Part shown: piece after piece, positions 34,027 through 43,100 of the stretch
Layout: each line of letters opens with the position of its first letter
Numbering within the stretch: the first letter of the stretch is position 1
Assembly: GCA_905233465.1 (NCBI GenBank)
Contig: CAJOEI010000028.1
Coordinates: 1 to 54,813, forward strand
DNA length: 54,813 nt
Direction of reading: 5' to 3'
Origin: an uncultured Bacteroidaceae bacterium
GTDB taxonomy: Bacteria; Bacteroidota; Bacteroidia; Bacteroidales; Bacteroidaceae
Notes under the pieces: generated by a model
Told to the model about the DNA's origin: nothing
Seen by the model: only the letters and a program-made list of their open reading frames with translations
Database searches by the model: none
Program-made: the position numbers and the translations under genes

Positions 34027-35925
34027 TCACATCAAGTGCTTCTTTATACCTTCAACATCAAGGCCGCAAATGTGATGCAGTTCGGCTACGGAGCCATGTT
34101 CCACAAAGCTGTCGGGCAGACCGAGCCGATGCACGGATGCCTTTGCGCCGTGGTCAGCGAACCACTCAAGAATGGCGGAGCCAAAGCCGCCTGTCCGCAC
34201 ACCGTCTTCAATGGTAACGATGCGACGGAAGCCTGCGGCTGCAATCTGTGTTAACATGCGTTCGTCAAGTGGTTTCAGGAACCGCATGTCGTAATGGGCG
34301 ATGCTCAGTTCCGGACGTTCGGCCTCGGCCTGACGTATAGCTTCTGCGGCTGTGAGGCCTAATGGACCAAGTGTGAGAACTGCTATGTCGCGTCCCTCCT
34401 TGAGAAGGCGTGCGCGTCCAAAAGGAATCTCGTGCATTGGACAACGCCAGTCCACCTGCGAACCGCGTCCGCGAGGATAGCGTATCGCTATAGGGCCGCG
34501 ATCTGGCAACTGAGCGCTGTACATCATGTGTCGCAGTTCGTGCTCGTCCATTGGCGATGCAATGGTAATGTTGGGTATGGGACGCAGATATGCCAGGTCG
34601 AAGGCTCCATGGTGTGTGGGGCCGTCCTCGCCAACAAGTCCGGCACGATCGAGGCAGAGAACTACATTGAGACGCGAGATGCACACATCGTGTATGACAT
34701 TGTCGTAGGCACGCTGAGCAAACGTGCTGTAGATATTACAGAAAGGCAGCAGTCCATCCTTGGCCATGCCGGCAGAGAAGGTCACGGCGTGGCCTTCAGC
34801 AATACCAACATCGTAGGCGCGATGGGGCATGGCTTCCATCATTATATTCATGGAACATCCTGTGGGCATGGCCGGTGTGACACCAACAATGTACGGGTTC
34901 TGCTCTGCCAGTTCCAAGAGCGTGTGTCCGAAGACATCCTGAAATTTGGGTGGCAACCCGGATTCATCGTTGCGTAGCAGTTCGCCGGTTTGCGGGTCGA
35001 ACTTGCCTGGTGCATGCCACACGGCGCCACCATGTTCTGCAGGTTCGAAGCCCTTGCCCTTAACTGTGTGGATATGCAGCAACTTGGGGCCGTGCATATC
35101 CTTGATGGCTCTCAGCGTGCGCACCAAGTCAATGACATCGTGGCCGTCGTTAGGACCGAAATAGCGTATGTTCATGCCCTCGAACACGTTCTGCTGGCGT
35201 GTAATGACGCTCTTGAGAGAATTGTTAAAACGCAGGATGGCGCGCTTACGCTCTTCGTTGAGCCATCCCCATGAGAACAACTTGCGGGAAGCCTTGTAGC
35301 GCAACTTATTATATGTCGGATTGGTCTGCAGCTGGTGGAGCAGATTCTTCATTCCACCCACACTGTGGTCAATGGACATGTTGTTGTCGTTGAGGATGAT
35401 GAGTACGTCGTTGGGAGTGTTGGCGGCGTTGTTGAGGCCCTCGAAGGCCAGTCCACCGCTCATAGCACCGTCACCTATCACCGCCACCACATGGCGGTCG
35501 TCCTCATGCTTGGCCTTGGCTGCGAGGGCCATGCCCAATGCCGCTGATATGCTGTTGCTGGCATGGCCGGCAGTGAATGAATCGTACTCGCTTTCTTCTG
35601 GCGAAGGGAAGGGCTTTATGCCTCCGAGGTGGCGGTTTGTGCGAAAGGCTGTACGCCGGCCTGTGAGAATCTTATGCCCATAGGCCTGATGCCCCACATC
35701 CCACACGATGCGGTCGTATGGCGTATTAAAAACATAGTGCAATGCCACGGTAAGCTCCACCACGCCCAAACTGGATGCAAAATGTCCTGGATTGTCGGCA
35801 ACCTCGGCTATGATGTCTTGCCGCAACTGATCGCACAGTTGCGGAAGTTGCTCAAGCGGCAGTGCACGCAGGTCAGCCGGCACACGGATGCTCTCCAAAA
35901 GAGTCAGGTCTGTTGTTTTGCTCAT
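34027..35925 (-). CDS. dxs: 1-deoxy-D-xylulose-5-phosphate synthase
   Basis: Makes DXP from pyruvate and glyceraldehyde-3-phosphate with thiamine diphosphate, the entry step of the MEP isoprenoid pathway; it therefore also feeds menaquinone side chains. 632 residues, family-normal. The ThDP motif is [17 protein letters not shown] with NDNNMSID. Also visible are the N-terminal [44 protein letters not shown], the transketolase pyrimidine domain [15 protein letters not shown], and IRYPRGRG. It is monocistronic, with a -7 box upstream. Confidence 0.98.
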   Translation of the reverse strand: MSKTTDLTLLESIRVPADLRALPLEQLPQLCDQLRQDIIAEVADNPGHFASSLGVVELTVALHYVFNTPYDRIVWDVGHQAYGHKILTGRRTAFRTNRHLGGIKPFPSPEESEYDSFTAGHASNSISAALGMALAAKAKHEDDRHVVAVIGDGAMSGGLAFEGLNNAANTPNDVLIILNDNNMSIDHSVGGMKNLLHQLQTNPTYNKLRYKASRKLFSWGWLNEERKRAILRFNNSLKSVITRQQNVFEGMNIRYFGPNDGHDVIDLVRTLRAIKDMHGPKLLHIHTVKGKGFEPAEHGGAVWHAPGKFDPQTGELLRNDESGLPPKFQDVFGHTLLELAEQNPYIVGVTPAMPTGCSMNIMMEAMPHRAYDVGIAEGHAVTFSAGMAKDGLLPFCNIYSTFAQRAYDNVIHDVCISRLNVVLCLDRAGLVGEDGPTHHGAFDLAYLRPIPNITIASPMDEHELRHMMYSAQLPDRGPIAIRYPRGRGSQVDWRCPMHEIPFGRARLLKEGRDIAVLTLGPLGLTAAEAIRQAEAERPELSIAHYDMRFLKPLDERMLTQIAAAGFRRIVTIEDGVRTGGFGSAILEWFADHGAKASVHRLGLPDSFVEHGSVAELHHICGLDVEGIKKHLM

Positions 35926-35943
35926 TAGTCAACAATACGGGGG

Positions 35944-35951
35944 CAAAAATA
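35944..35951 (-). promoter_or_regulatory. -7 box of dxs
   Basis: TATTTTTG on the minus strand, 18 bases before the dxs ATG. There is no good -33 partner at the usual spacing. Confidence 0.5.
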
Positions 35952-36007
35952 CATAAAATTATTTACTCCGTATGTCTTTTGCCAAACTTTTTTGATTAAG
36001 CTTGCAT

Positions 36008-36700
36008 TTACGATGGATTTATGACGATGCAGAGATGGTAGTCATCAATGTCTACCTCATGCATTATGGTCTCTGGCGGCGGGCTTGGGTACGGGTGTTG
36101 CAGGCCTGTGCCGATAGCCTTGGCGTACGCCTCCTTGTGTGTCCACAGGCGCTGGAACAATCTATCCTGTTCATCGTGTCCCAAAGCGGCCATTTGTCGC
36201 AACTCGTCGGGAGCAAGCACAGTGCGAAACAGGCTCTGTCGTGAGCGTGTAGGCATCTGAATATCAAGCCCGATACGCGGTGTAATGATTTGTTGGCCAT
36301 CGCCAACGTCAGCCACGGCAAGTGCAACAGCAGCGCGAGTGCCGCTATGCGAGATGCTGAAGTCCATGCGTGTGAGGATATCGTCTATGTCTGGCACATG
36401 TTGTGCATGGCATGAAGCAAATGACGGCCGCCCGTGCTCACCTATACTGTAGGTCATCTGGCTCTCTCTGAGACCATAAGGTTGGATGAGCATGTCAAGC
36501 AACTGTGCTGCGGTCACGGACAAGGCTCGGCCACGGGGAAATGTATATGTCAACGCGCGATCACGCCGCTCAGCCGAGAGTGTGCCTATTGCCTCGGCAA
36601 TCCACGCCTCATCGTGCTCGATGTGGCGCACGTCGGCCACCAGCAGGCGTGTCAGCACGCTGCCGTCACGGAAGCTTCGGTCGAGAATAGGCGTTATCAT
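36008..36700 (-). CDS. Sfp-type 4'-phosphopantetheinyl transferase
   Basis: Transfers phosphopantetheine from CoA to carrier proteins. About 230 residues, the length of the two-domain Sfp class rather than the short AcpS class. The magnesium motif reads RIGLDIQM (usual G(V/I)DxE, here with Gln at the last position). The second motif, FQRLWTHKEAYAKAIGTGL, is canonical WxxKEAxxK. MDFSISHSGTRAAVALA is the expected SxSH block. ATG 36700 (MITPILDR) follows directly after the ksgA stop; the longer frame would overlap ksgA by 34 bases. The target carrier is not in the window. Confidence 0.85.
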   Translation of the reverse strand: MITPILDRSFRDGSVLTRLLVADVRHIEHDEAWIAEAIGTLSAERRDRALTYTFPRGRALSVTAAQLLDMLIQPYGLRESQMTYSIGEHGRPSFASCHAQHVPDIDDILTRMDFSISHSGTRAAVALAVADVGDGQQIITPRIGLDIQMPTRSRQSLFRTVLAPDELRQMAALGHDEQDRLFQRLWTHKEAYAKAIGTGLQHPYPSPPPETIMHEVDIDDYHLCIVINPS

Positions 36701-36702
36701 TA

Positions 36703-37515
36703 TTAATTTGTTTCGGACATCTGCTGCAGCAGGCATGCCATGTCGATGAACTGTGTGAGCGTAAGCTGCTCCGGACGCAGTGTGAGCAGCGCTGATGCGT
36801 CTGTTAGAGCGGCCTCTAATCGCGACAGGTCGATACCGAGTTCTGCCAGCAGCGGGCGTATGTTGTTGCGCAGGGTCTTACGCCGCTGATTGAAAGTGGT
36901 CTTGACAAGTCGTCGCAACAAATCCTCGCTACACGGCAGCGATTGCCGGCTGTTACGCGTCAGTCGCACCACGGCGCTACGCACTTTTGGCGGTGGATTG
37001 AAGACATGCGGCTCAACAGTGAAAAGATATTCAGCATCATACCACAGACTGATAAGTACTGAGAGTATGCCGTAGGCCTTAGTTCCGGGACGGGCACAGA
37101 TACGTTCGGCAACCTCTTTCTGTATCATGCCCGTGACACAGGGTACGAATTCGCGATTATCGAGAACTTTGAAGAAAATTTGACTGCTGATATTGTATGG
37201 ATAGTTGCCTGTTAGCAGGAAAGGCCTGCCCTGAAATGTATTCTCGAGATGCATCTTGAGGAAGTCGTCCGCAATGATATTGTCTTCGAGTGCTGGATAC
37301 GTATGACGCAGATAGGTGACACTCTCGTCGTCGAGTTCCACAACACGCAGCTCACGCTGCTTGGCCACAAGGAACTGCGTGAGGACACCCATGCCAGGGC
37401 CCACCTCAAGCACAGGCAGCTCAGGACGTACGTCCACCGTGTCGGCGATGCGTGACGCCACACCAAGATCGGTCAGGAAATGCTGGCCCAGAAACTTCTT
37501 TGGTTTTACTAACAT
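36703..37515 (-). CDS. rsmA: 16S rRNA dimethyladenosine transferase (KsgA/RsmA)
   Basis: Dimethylates the two adjacent adenines near the 3' end of 16S rRNA, a late 30S assembly step. About 270 residues. KKFLGQHFLTDLGVASRI is the family start, LEVGPGMGVLTQFL is SAM motif I, VVELDDESVTYL follows, and LLTGNYPYNISSQIFF is the catalytic NLPY-type motif (here NYPY). FNPPPKVRSAVVRL is also diagnostic. ATG 37515 (MLVKPKKF) is preferred over the upstream GTG at 37530. It is the first gene of a two-gene leftward operon with the phosphopantetheinyl transferase. Confidence 0.97.
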   Translation of the reverse strand: MLVKPKKFLGQHFLTDLGVASRIADTVDVRPELPVLEVGPGMGVLTQFLVAKQRELRVVELDDESVTYLRHTYPALEDNIIADDFLKMHLENTFQGRPFLLTGNYPYNISSQIFFKVLDNREFVPCVTGMIQKEVAERICARPGTKAYGILSVLISLWYDAEYLFTVEPHVFNPPPKVRSAVVRLTRNSRQSLPCSEDLLRRLVKTTFNQRRKTLRNNIRPLLAELGIDLSRLEAALTDASALLTLRPEQLTLTQFIDMACLLQQMSETN

Positions 37516-37550
37516 TGGCCGTATAAACACTGAAATGTGAATTTGCGGTG

Positions 37551-37558
37551 CAAAAGTA
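37551..37558 (-). promoter_or_regulatory. -7 box of rsmA
   Basis: TACTTTTG on the minus strand, 35 bases upstream of the preferred ATG. The -33 region is not recognisable in the A-rich spacer. Confidence 0.5.
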
Positions 37559-37620
37559 CAAAAAAAGTGAAAAGTGGAAAGTGAAATGTACGATTATTTA
37601 CGTTTTTAGGATTAAAGGAT

Positions 37621-37628
37621 TATATTTG
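37621..37628 (+). promoter_or_regulatory. -7 box upstream of the YbhN-like gene
   Basis: TATATTTG ends only 8 bases before the first ATG (37637), so the message would be nearly leaderless, or translation starts at the second ATG (37658). Confidence 0.5.
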
Positions 37629-37636
37629 CGGCTCCA

Positions 37637-38629
37637 ATGAAAGGTAGTAAATCGATAATGCAGATAGTGTTGCCGCTGGTGTTGGCTGGCGGCATACTGT
37701 GGTGGATGTATCGCGGCATGGACTGGGCCGCACTGTCCACGGCACTGCACCACGACATGCGTTGGGGCTGGATGCTGGCCTCGATGCCCTTCGGTGTACT
37801 GCCTCAGGTGTTGCGTGCTCTACGCTGGCGGCAGTTGCTTCATCCTCTGGGACAGCAGCCACGTGTGAGCACGGCCATCAATGCCGTCTTCCTCAGCTAT
37901 GCCAGTTCGCTGGTCATTCCCCGCGTGGGCGAGGTGCTGCGTTGCGGCGTGCTACGCCGCTACGACGGCTGCAGCTTCAGCCACGGTGTGGGCACAGTTG
38001 TCACGGAACGTGTGGTGGACATGATGATGATTGGCGTGATAGCTGTCATCACCTTCGTGGCACAGATTCCTGTCTTTATGGACTTCATGAGCCGCACGGG
38101 TGTGAGCATCAGCGGTTTCTTGTCGCAGTTCACCAGCACGGGCTATGTCGTCACTGCGATATGCGGCATAGGCATCATCGTGGCGGCATGTGTGCTTCTG
38201 CGTCGCTTCCGCTTCCTGGCCCGCACACGCGCTGCCGCCACTGAGATGTGGCAAGGCATGTTATCGCTGCGTCAAGTGGAAGGTCGCGGACTCTTCATAG
38301 CCTACAGCCTCGGCATCTGGGTCAGCTACTACCTGCATTTCTATCTCACGTTCTTCTGCTTCGATGCCACGTCTGGAGTGGGCCCTATGGCGGCACTGGT
38401 GGCCTTCGTGGTCGGAACGTTCGCTGTGCTCGTGCCTACACCCAACGGTGCCGGTCCTTGGCATTTTGCTGTGAAGACAGTGTTGATGCTATACGGCGTT
38501 GCTGCCGCCGATGGTGCGATGTTCGTGCTCATCGTCCATACGCTGCAGACGGCACTCGTGGCGCTACTGGGCCTCTGGGCAGCACTCATGCTTGCACGGA
38601 CTGACAAGATACAAACAACTAAACTATAA
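37637..38629 (+). CDS. lysylphosphatidylglycerol-synthase-TM / YbhN-like membrane protein
   Basis: 330 residues with about eight membrane segments (LPLVLAGGILWWMY, MIGVIAVITFVAQIPVFM, IGIIVAACVLL, MAALVAFVVGTFAVLVPTPNG). The conserved polar stretch LSYASSLVIPRVGEVLRCGVLRR and the late PTPNGAGPWHFAV match the UPF0104/YbhN family, related to the membrane part of MprF. The catalytic lysyl-transfer domain of MprF is absent, so a role in lipid or metabolite translocation is inferred from family, not shown. pepD starts 12 bases downstream. Confidence 0.82.
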   Translation: MKGSKSIMQIVLPLVLAGGILWWMYRGMDWAALSTALHHDMRWGWMLASMPFGVLPQVLRALRWRQLLHPLGQQPRVSTAINAVFLSYASSLVIPRVGEVLRCGVLRRYDGCSFSHGVGTVVTERVVDMMMIGVIAVITFVAQIPVFMDFMSRTGVSISGFLSQFTSTGYVVTAICGIGIIVAACVLLRRFRFLARTRAAATEMWQGMLSLRQVEGRGLFIAYSLGIWVSYYLHFYLTFFCFDATSGVGPMAALVAFVVGTFAVLVPTPNGAGPWHFAVKTVLMLYGVAAADGAMFVLIVHTLQTALVALLGLWAALMLARTDKIQTTKL

Positions 38630-38641
38630 AATTCATCCATT

Positions 38642-40096
38642 ATGACAATTCACGACCTGGAACCAAAAGCCGTATTCGGCAACTTCTACAAACTGACCCA
38701 AGTGCCGCGCCCGAGCGGACATCTCGAAAAGATTCAACAATTCCTGCTCCAGTGGGCAGCAGAACGCGGCATTGAAGCCTTCAAGGATGGCGGCGACAAC
38801 ATCGTTATGCGCAAGCCCGCCACTCCCGGCATGGAGAATCGCAAGCTCTGCACCATGCAGGCACACATGGACATGGTGCCGCAGAAGGTTGATGAAAGCA
38901 CGCACAACTTCGAGACAGACCCCATCGAGACATGGATTGACGGCGAATGGCTGAAAGCCAACGGCACGACATTAGGTTCTGACGATGGCATCGGTGTGGC
39001 CTGCATCATGGCCGTATTTGAAGACAACACATTGAAACATGGCCCATTAGAGGCGTTGATCACCTCCGACGAGGAGACCTGCATGTGGGGCGTGAACCAT
39101 CTGGCTGCCGACACGTTGCATGGCGAGATTCTGCTTAACATCGACCACGAGAGCGAGGGCGAATTCTGCATTGGCAGCGCCGGAGGCATCAACGTCACAG
39201 CCACACTGGGCTACAAGCCCGTAGCGACCGACCCCGAAGACATTGCCATAAAGATAACCATCAGCGGGCTCAAGGGCGGACACAGCGGACTGGAGATCAA
39301 CCAAAACCGCGCCAATGCCAACAAACTCATGGCACGCCTCGTACGTCAGGCCATCAAGGACGACGACGCGCGTCTGGCCACATGGCAAGGCGGCAATATG
39401 CGCAATGCCATTCCGCGCACGGCCGAAGTGGTGCTGACCATTCCCGCCGACAATGAGGAAGACCTGCGCGAGCTGGCTACCTATTGCCAGAAGACGTTCA
39501 CCGACGAGTTTCGCGGCGTAGAGGATGCCGTAGACATTGCTGTCGAACGCACCGACCTGCCCGCCGAGCAGGTGCCCGAAGAGATTCAGGACAACCTCGT
39601 CAGCGCCATACTCGCCGCCCACGACGGCGTGCTGCGCAACATCCCAAGCATCCCACATGTAGTAGAGACCAGCTCCAACCTCGCCATCGTGACAATTGGC
39701 AACGGCGAGGCAAAAGTGCTAATTCTTGCACGCTCATCATGCGACTCACAGCTGGAACTGGAGCAGGAGATGTTTGAAAGCACCTTCGGTATGGCCGGCA
39801 TGAAAGTAGAATACAGCGGCCAATATGGTGCATGGCAGCCCAACTTCGACTCACCCATCGCAGCGCAAATGGCAGCACTGTATGAGCGTCTCGAAGGCAA
39901 GCCCGCAAAGGTGGAGGTGGTGCACGCCGGCTTGGAGTGCAGCCTCATCGGGCAGGTATATCCCAAGATGGATCTAATTAGCTTTGGTCCTACGCTGCGT
40001 TCGCCACATACGCCCAACGAGCGCTGCAACATCCCGAGCGTGGGACGCTTCTGGCGCTTCCTCCAGACACTGCTCGCTGAGATACCGGAGGCCTAA
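38642..40096 (+). CDS. pepD: aminoacyl-histidine dipeptidase (M20 family, PepD)
   Basis: A cytoplasmic zinc dipeptidase, hydrolysing Xaa-His and similar dipeptides. 484 residues, normal. Metal and catalytic residues are visible in order: QAHMDMVPQ (His, Asp), TLGSDDGIGVA (bridging Asp), ITSDEETCMWGVNHL (Glu-Glu pair), NIDHESEGEFCIGSAGG, and the late RSPHTPNERCNI (His). The lid domain starts near LKGGHSGLEINQNRANAN. No signal peptide. It is probably co-transcribed with the YbhN-like gene; the alpha-2-macroglobulin-like gene follows after an AT-rich 39-base gap. Confidence 0.95.
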   Translation: MTIHDLEPKAVFGNFYKLTQVPRPSGHLEKIQQFLLQWAAERGIEAFKDGGDNIVMRKPATPGMENRKLCTMQAHMDMVPQKVDESTHNFETDPIETWIDGEWLKANGTTLGSDDGIGVACIMAVFEDNTLKHGPLEALITSDEETCMWGVNHLAADTLHGEILLNIDHESEGEFCIGSAGGINVTATLGYKPVATDPEDIAIKITISGLKGGHSGLEINQNRANANKLMARLVRQAIKDDDARLATWQGGNMRNAIPRTAEVVLTIPADNEEDLRELATYCQKTFTDEFRGVEDAVDIAVERTDLPAEQVPEEIQDNLVSAILAAHDGVLRNIPSIPHVVETSSNLAIVTIGNGEAKVLILARSSCDSQLELEQEMFESTFGMAGMKVEYSGQYGAWQPNFDSPIAAQMAALYERLEGKPAKVEVVHAGLECSLIGQVYPKMDLISFGPTLRSPHTPNERCNIPSVGRFWRFLQTLLAEIPEA

Positions 40097-40098
40097 AT

Positions 40099-40130
40099 AA
40101 TGGATAATTGATAATGGATAATTGATAATT
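40099..40130 (+). repeat. AT-rich tandem repeat between pepD and the macroglobulin-like gene
   Basis: Two copies of about TAATGGATAATTGA are followed by TAATT. This is simple AT-rich filler similar in style to other spacers in the window. No promoter box was found in it. Confidence 0.55.
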
Positions 40131-40135
40131 TCTCA

Positions 40136-43100
40136 ATGAAATCGTTCATTTTCGCATCACTTATGTCACTAACTCCCCTCTTTGCCTGGGCAGACAGCTA
40201 CTCAAGGCTCTGGCAACAAGTCGAGAAATACGAGAGCGACGGCCTACCCAAGTCTGCATACGACATCACACAGAAGATTCTCAAGAAGGCTGAACGTGGT
40301 GGCGACCGCGGTCAGGCATTGAGTGCCCGCTTGAAGAGCGCCGCCTTGCATCAGGAGTGGGCGCCGGACTCCTTCTTCACCGACATCAAGGAACTCGAGG
40401 AGTTGCGTTCCGCCGAGAAGGCTCCCGAGGCACAGGCCGTCTATGCCTCCGTGCTGGCTTGGCTCTACGAGAGCAACCGCGACCGCGCACAGTCTCACGA
40501 CCTCAAGATGAGTTCCGGTGACATGCGCGAATGGACGACAGAGGAATACGACAGCGCCGCTGTCGACAACTGGCGGCGTTCGATGGCCAATCCCGAAGTG
40601 CTGGTGCGTGCCCGCACCAAGGACTGGCTGCCGTTCATCAAGCAGAACAAGCAGTCGGAGTACTATCGCCATGACCTGCTGCATGTGCTGTGGGATCGTT
40701 TCCGTCAGCAACGCAACGACATCTGGAGCGGCACGCGTCCCAACAAGGCCGACATGGTCCGAAGCATCATCGAGGTATACAAAGCCGCTGGCAACCGCGA
40801 GGCCGCACTGCTTGTGACGCTGCAATGGATTGACTTGCAATATGGCCAAAGCGACGCTAAGTTGCTGCGCCAGGCCATCACCGACTATGGCGATCTGCCC
40901 GTGTGCGCTGAGGCTTATCTGGCACTGGCGAACGAGCTTCTCTACAGCGAGGCAGCAGAGAAGGTCGCTCTCTGCCGCGAATGCATCAGCCGCTACCCGC
41001 GCTACGAACGTATTGATGCTGTGCGCAACAAGCTATCCGAACTGCTCCAGCCTGAGGTGAGTTGGCACGGAGAGCACATCTACTATCCTGGCCGCACCTA
41101 CGAGTGGACAGTGAAATCGAAGAACGCACAGCATCTCACCCTGGCCACCTATCGCATGCCGGCATCGTTCCACGAGCCGTCGCTGAAGGCCAACACGATT
41201 AATGAAGCCATAGCCTGGGTGAGAACTCATGGTGAACTCGTAGAGACCATCGAACAGAATCTGGCAACAACAGAGCCGACACAGGAACTTAACGACACCA
41301 TACGTTGGGAAGCATATCGCCCTGGTACGTACGTGGTTGTGCTGACAGCAACGGCAACGGAGCCCGAAGCCAGGCATACCAAAGTTGAGAACTACAATGT
41401 CTTCAGATGCACACGCCTGCAGACAATTCATCAAAACGGCCTCGGTGCAGAACGCACTATCGTTGTCGACGCCATGAGCGGCCAGCCTGTACAGGGCGCA
41501 AAGGTGGAGTTCTACTCCACTGAGAGCAATTCCAAGCGTAAGGTGCATGCCACGCTCACGACAGATGCCGAGGGCCGAGCCACGCTGCCACACGATAAGC
41601 TGAAGTACACTGAGCGTCTGTATCTCTACACACACGTCACACTGGCTGATGACATCTGGCTGCCTGACGAGACCAGCTATCTCGGACGCGGCTATGGCTA
41701 CCACAGCTCTGACATAGACACCCGCATCCGCCTGTACACCGACCGCGCCATCTATCGTCCCGGACAGACAGTGCATGTCGGCGGACTGCTTTATCAGCAG
41801 CAACACTGGGAAGCTGAGACCGCAGCAGCCGACACAAAGGTGACCCTGACGCTGCTTGATGTCAACTGGAAACAAGTGGGCGAGTGCACTGTCAAAACCG
41901 ATGAGATGGGCAAGATAAGCGCCGACTTCGTACTGCCAGCCCACGGACTTCCAGGGGCCTATCACCTGCGCTGCACAGAGCCATCGGCATCTATAGAGAT
42001 ACGCGTGGAAGAATACAAACGCCCCACCTTTGAGGTGAGCATGGACGAGGCACCCGACCTGAGCTGGCCGGCCGACAGCATCACACTCACAGGCCGCGCT
42101 ATGGGTTACAACGGCGTGCCGGTGCGCGAGGCTCGCGTGACGGGCAACTACCGTTTCACATATCCCTCATGGTGGTGGGGCTACCATCGCGACGACTCGC
42201 CGCGCGTAGACATCGATACTGTTGAAAGTGACAGCGACGGCCGCTTCAGCGTGCGTGTGCCGCTCTGCAACCTTCCTGAAGAATCCCTGCGACGCGGGCT
42301 GACATTGGAGCTCAACGTTGATGTGCTCAGTCAAGCCGGCGAGACACATCAGTCCGGCATCTCCGTGCCGTTGAGTACACAACCGTTGCGCCTGCGCCTG
42401 AGTGTGCCCTCACAGCAGGACCGCGACCGCATGGAGGAGATAGGCATAACACTCGTCTCGTCGACGGGCAAGCCCACCGACGGCTCCGTGGAATGGACTA
42501 TCTATCCCGCTGCCAACGGCAAGCGCGCCAGCGAAGAGGTTGTGCGTAGCGGCATCATCACCACCGAAGACAAGCACATCACCTTCCCGACACAGAGCCT
42601 TGCAGACCTCACATCAGGACAATATGAACTATTCGTGAAGGCCACGGCAGGCGAGGCCACCTGCGAGGGCAAGGGCTACTTCATCATTTTTGGCATGAGC
42701 GACACCAAGCTGCCCAAGCCCACCGAGGATTGGCTCTATTGTCCCGACGATACCTTCGCCCCTGACAAACCGGCACGCGTGATGGTAGGCACATGCCTGC
42801 AGGATGTAGCCTTCTACTACTGCATCGTGGCAGCCGACAGCGTGATGGAAGAACATCTCATCCGCTTGGACGACGAGATGCGCACGCTGGAGATTCCATA
42901 CAATGCCGACTATGGTGACGGGGCAACATTACACACAGCGTTCGTCAAGGACGGCAAGTCACACCTTGAATCACAGTCTATGCGCCTCGCTCTGCCAGAT
43001 AAGACTCTGCGATGGGAATGGACTTCGTTCCGCGACCGAGTGCATCCAGGCGATAGCGAGACATGGACTTTGCGCATCACACGCCCCGACGGCACACCGG

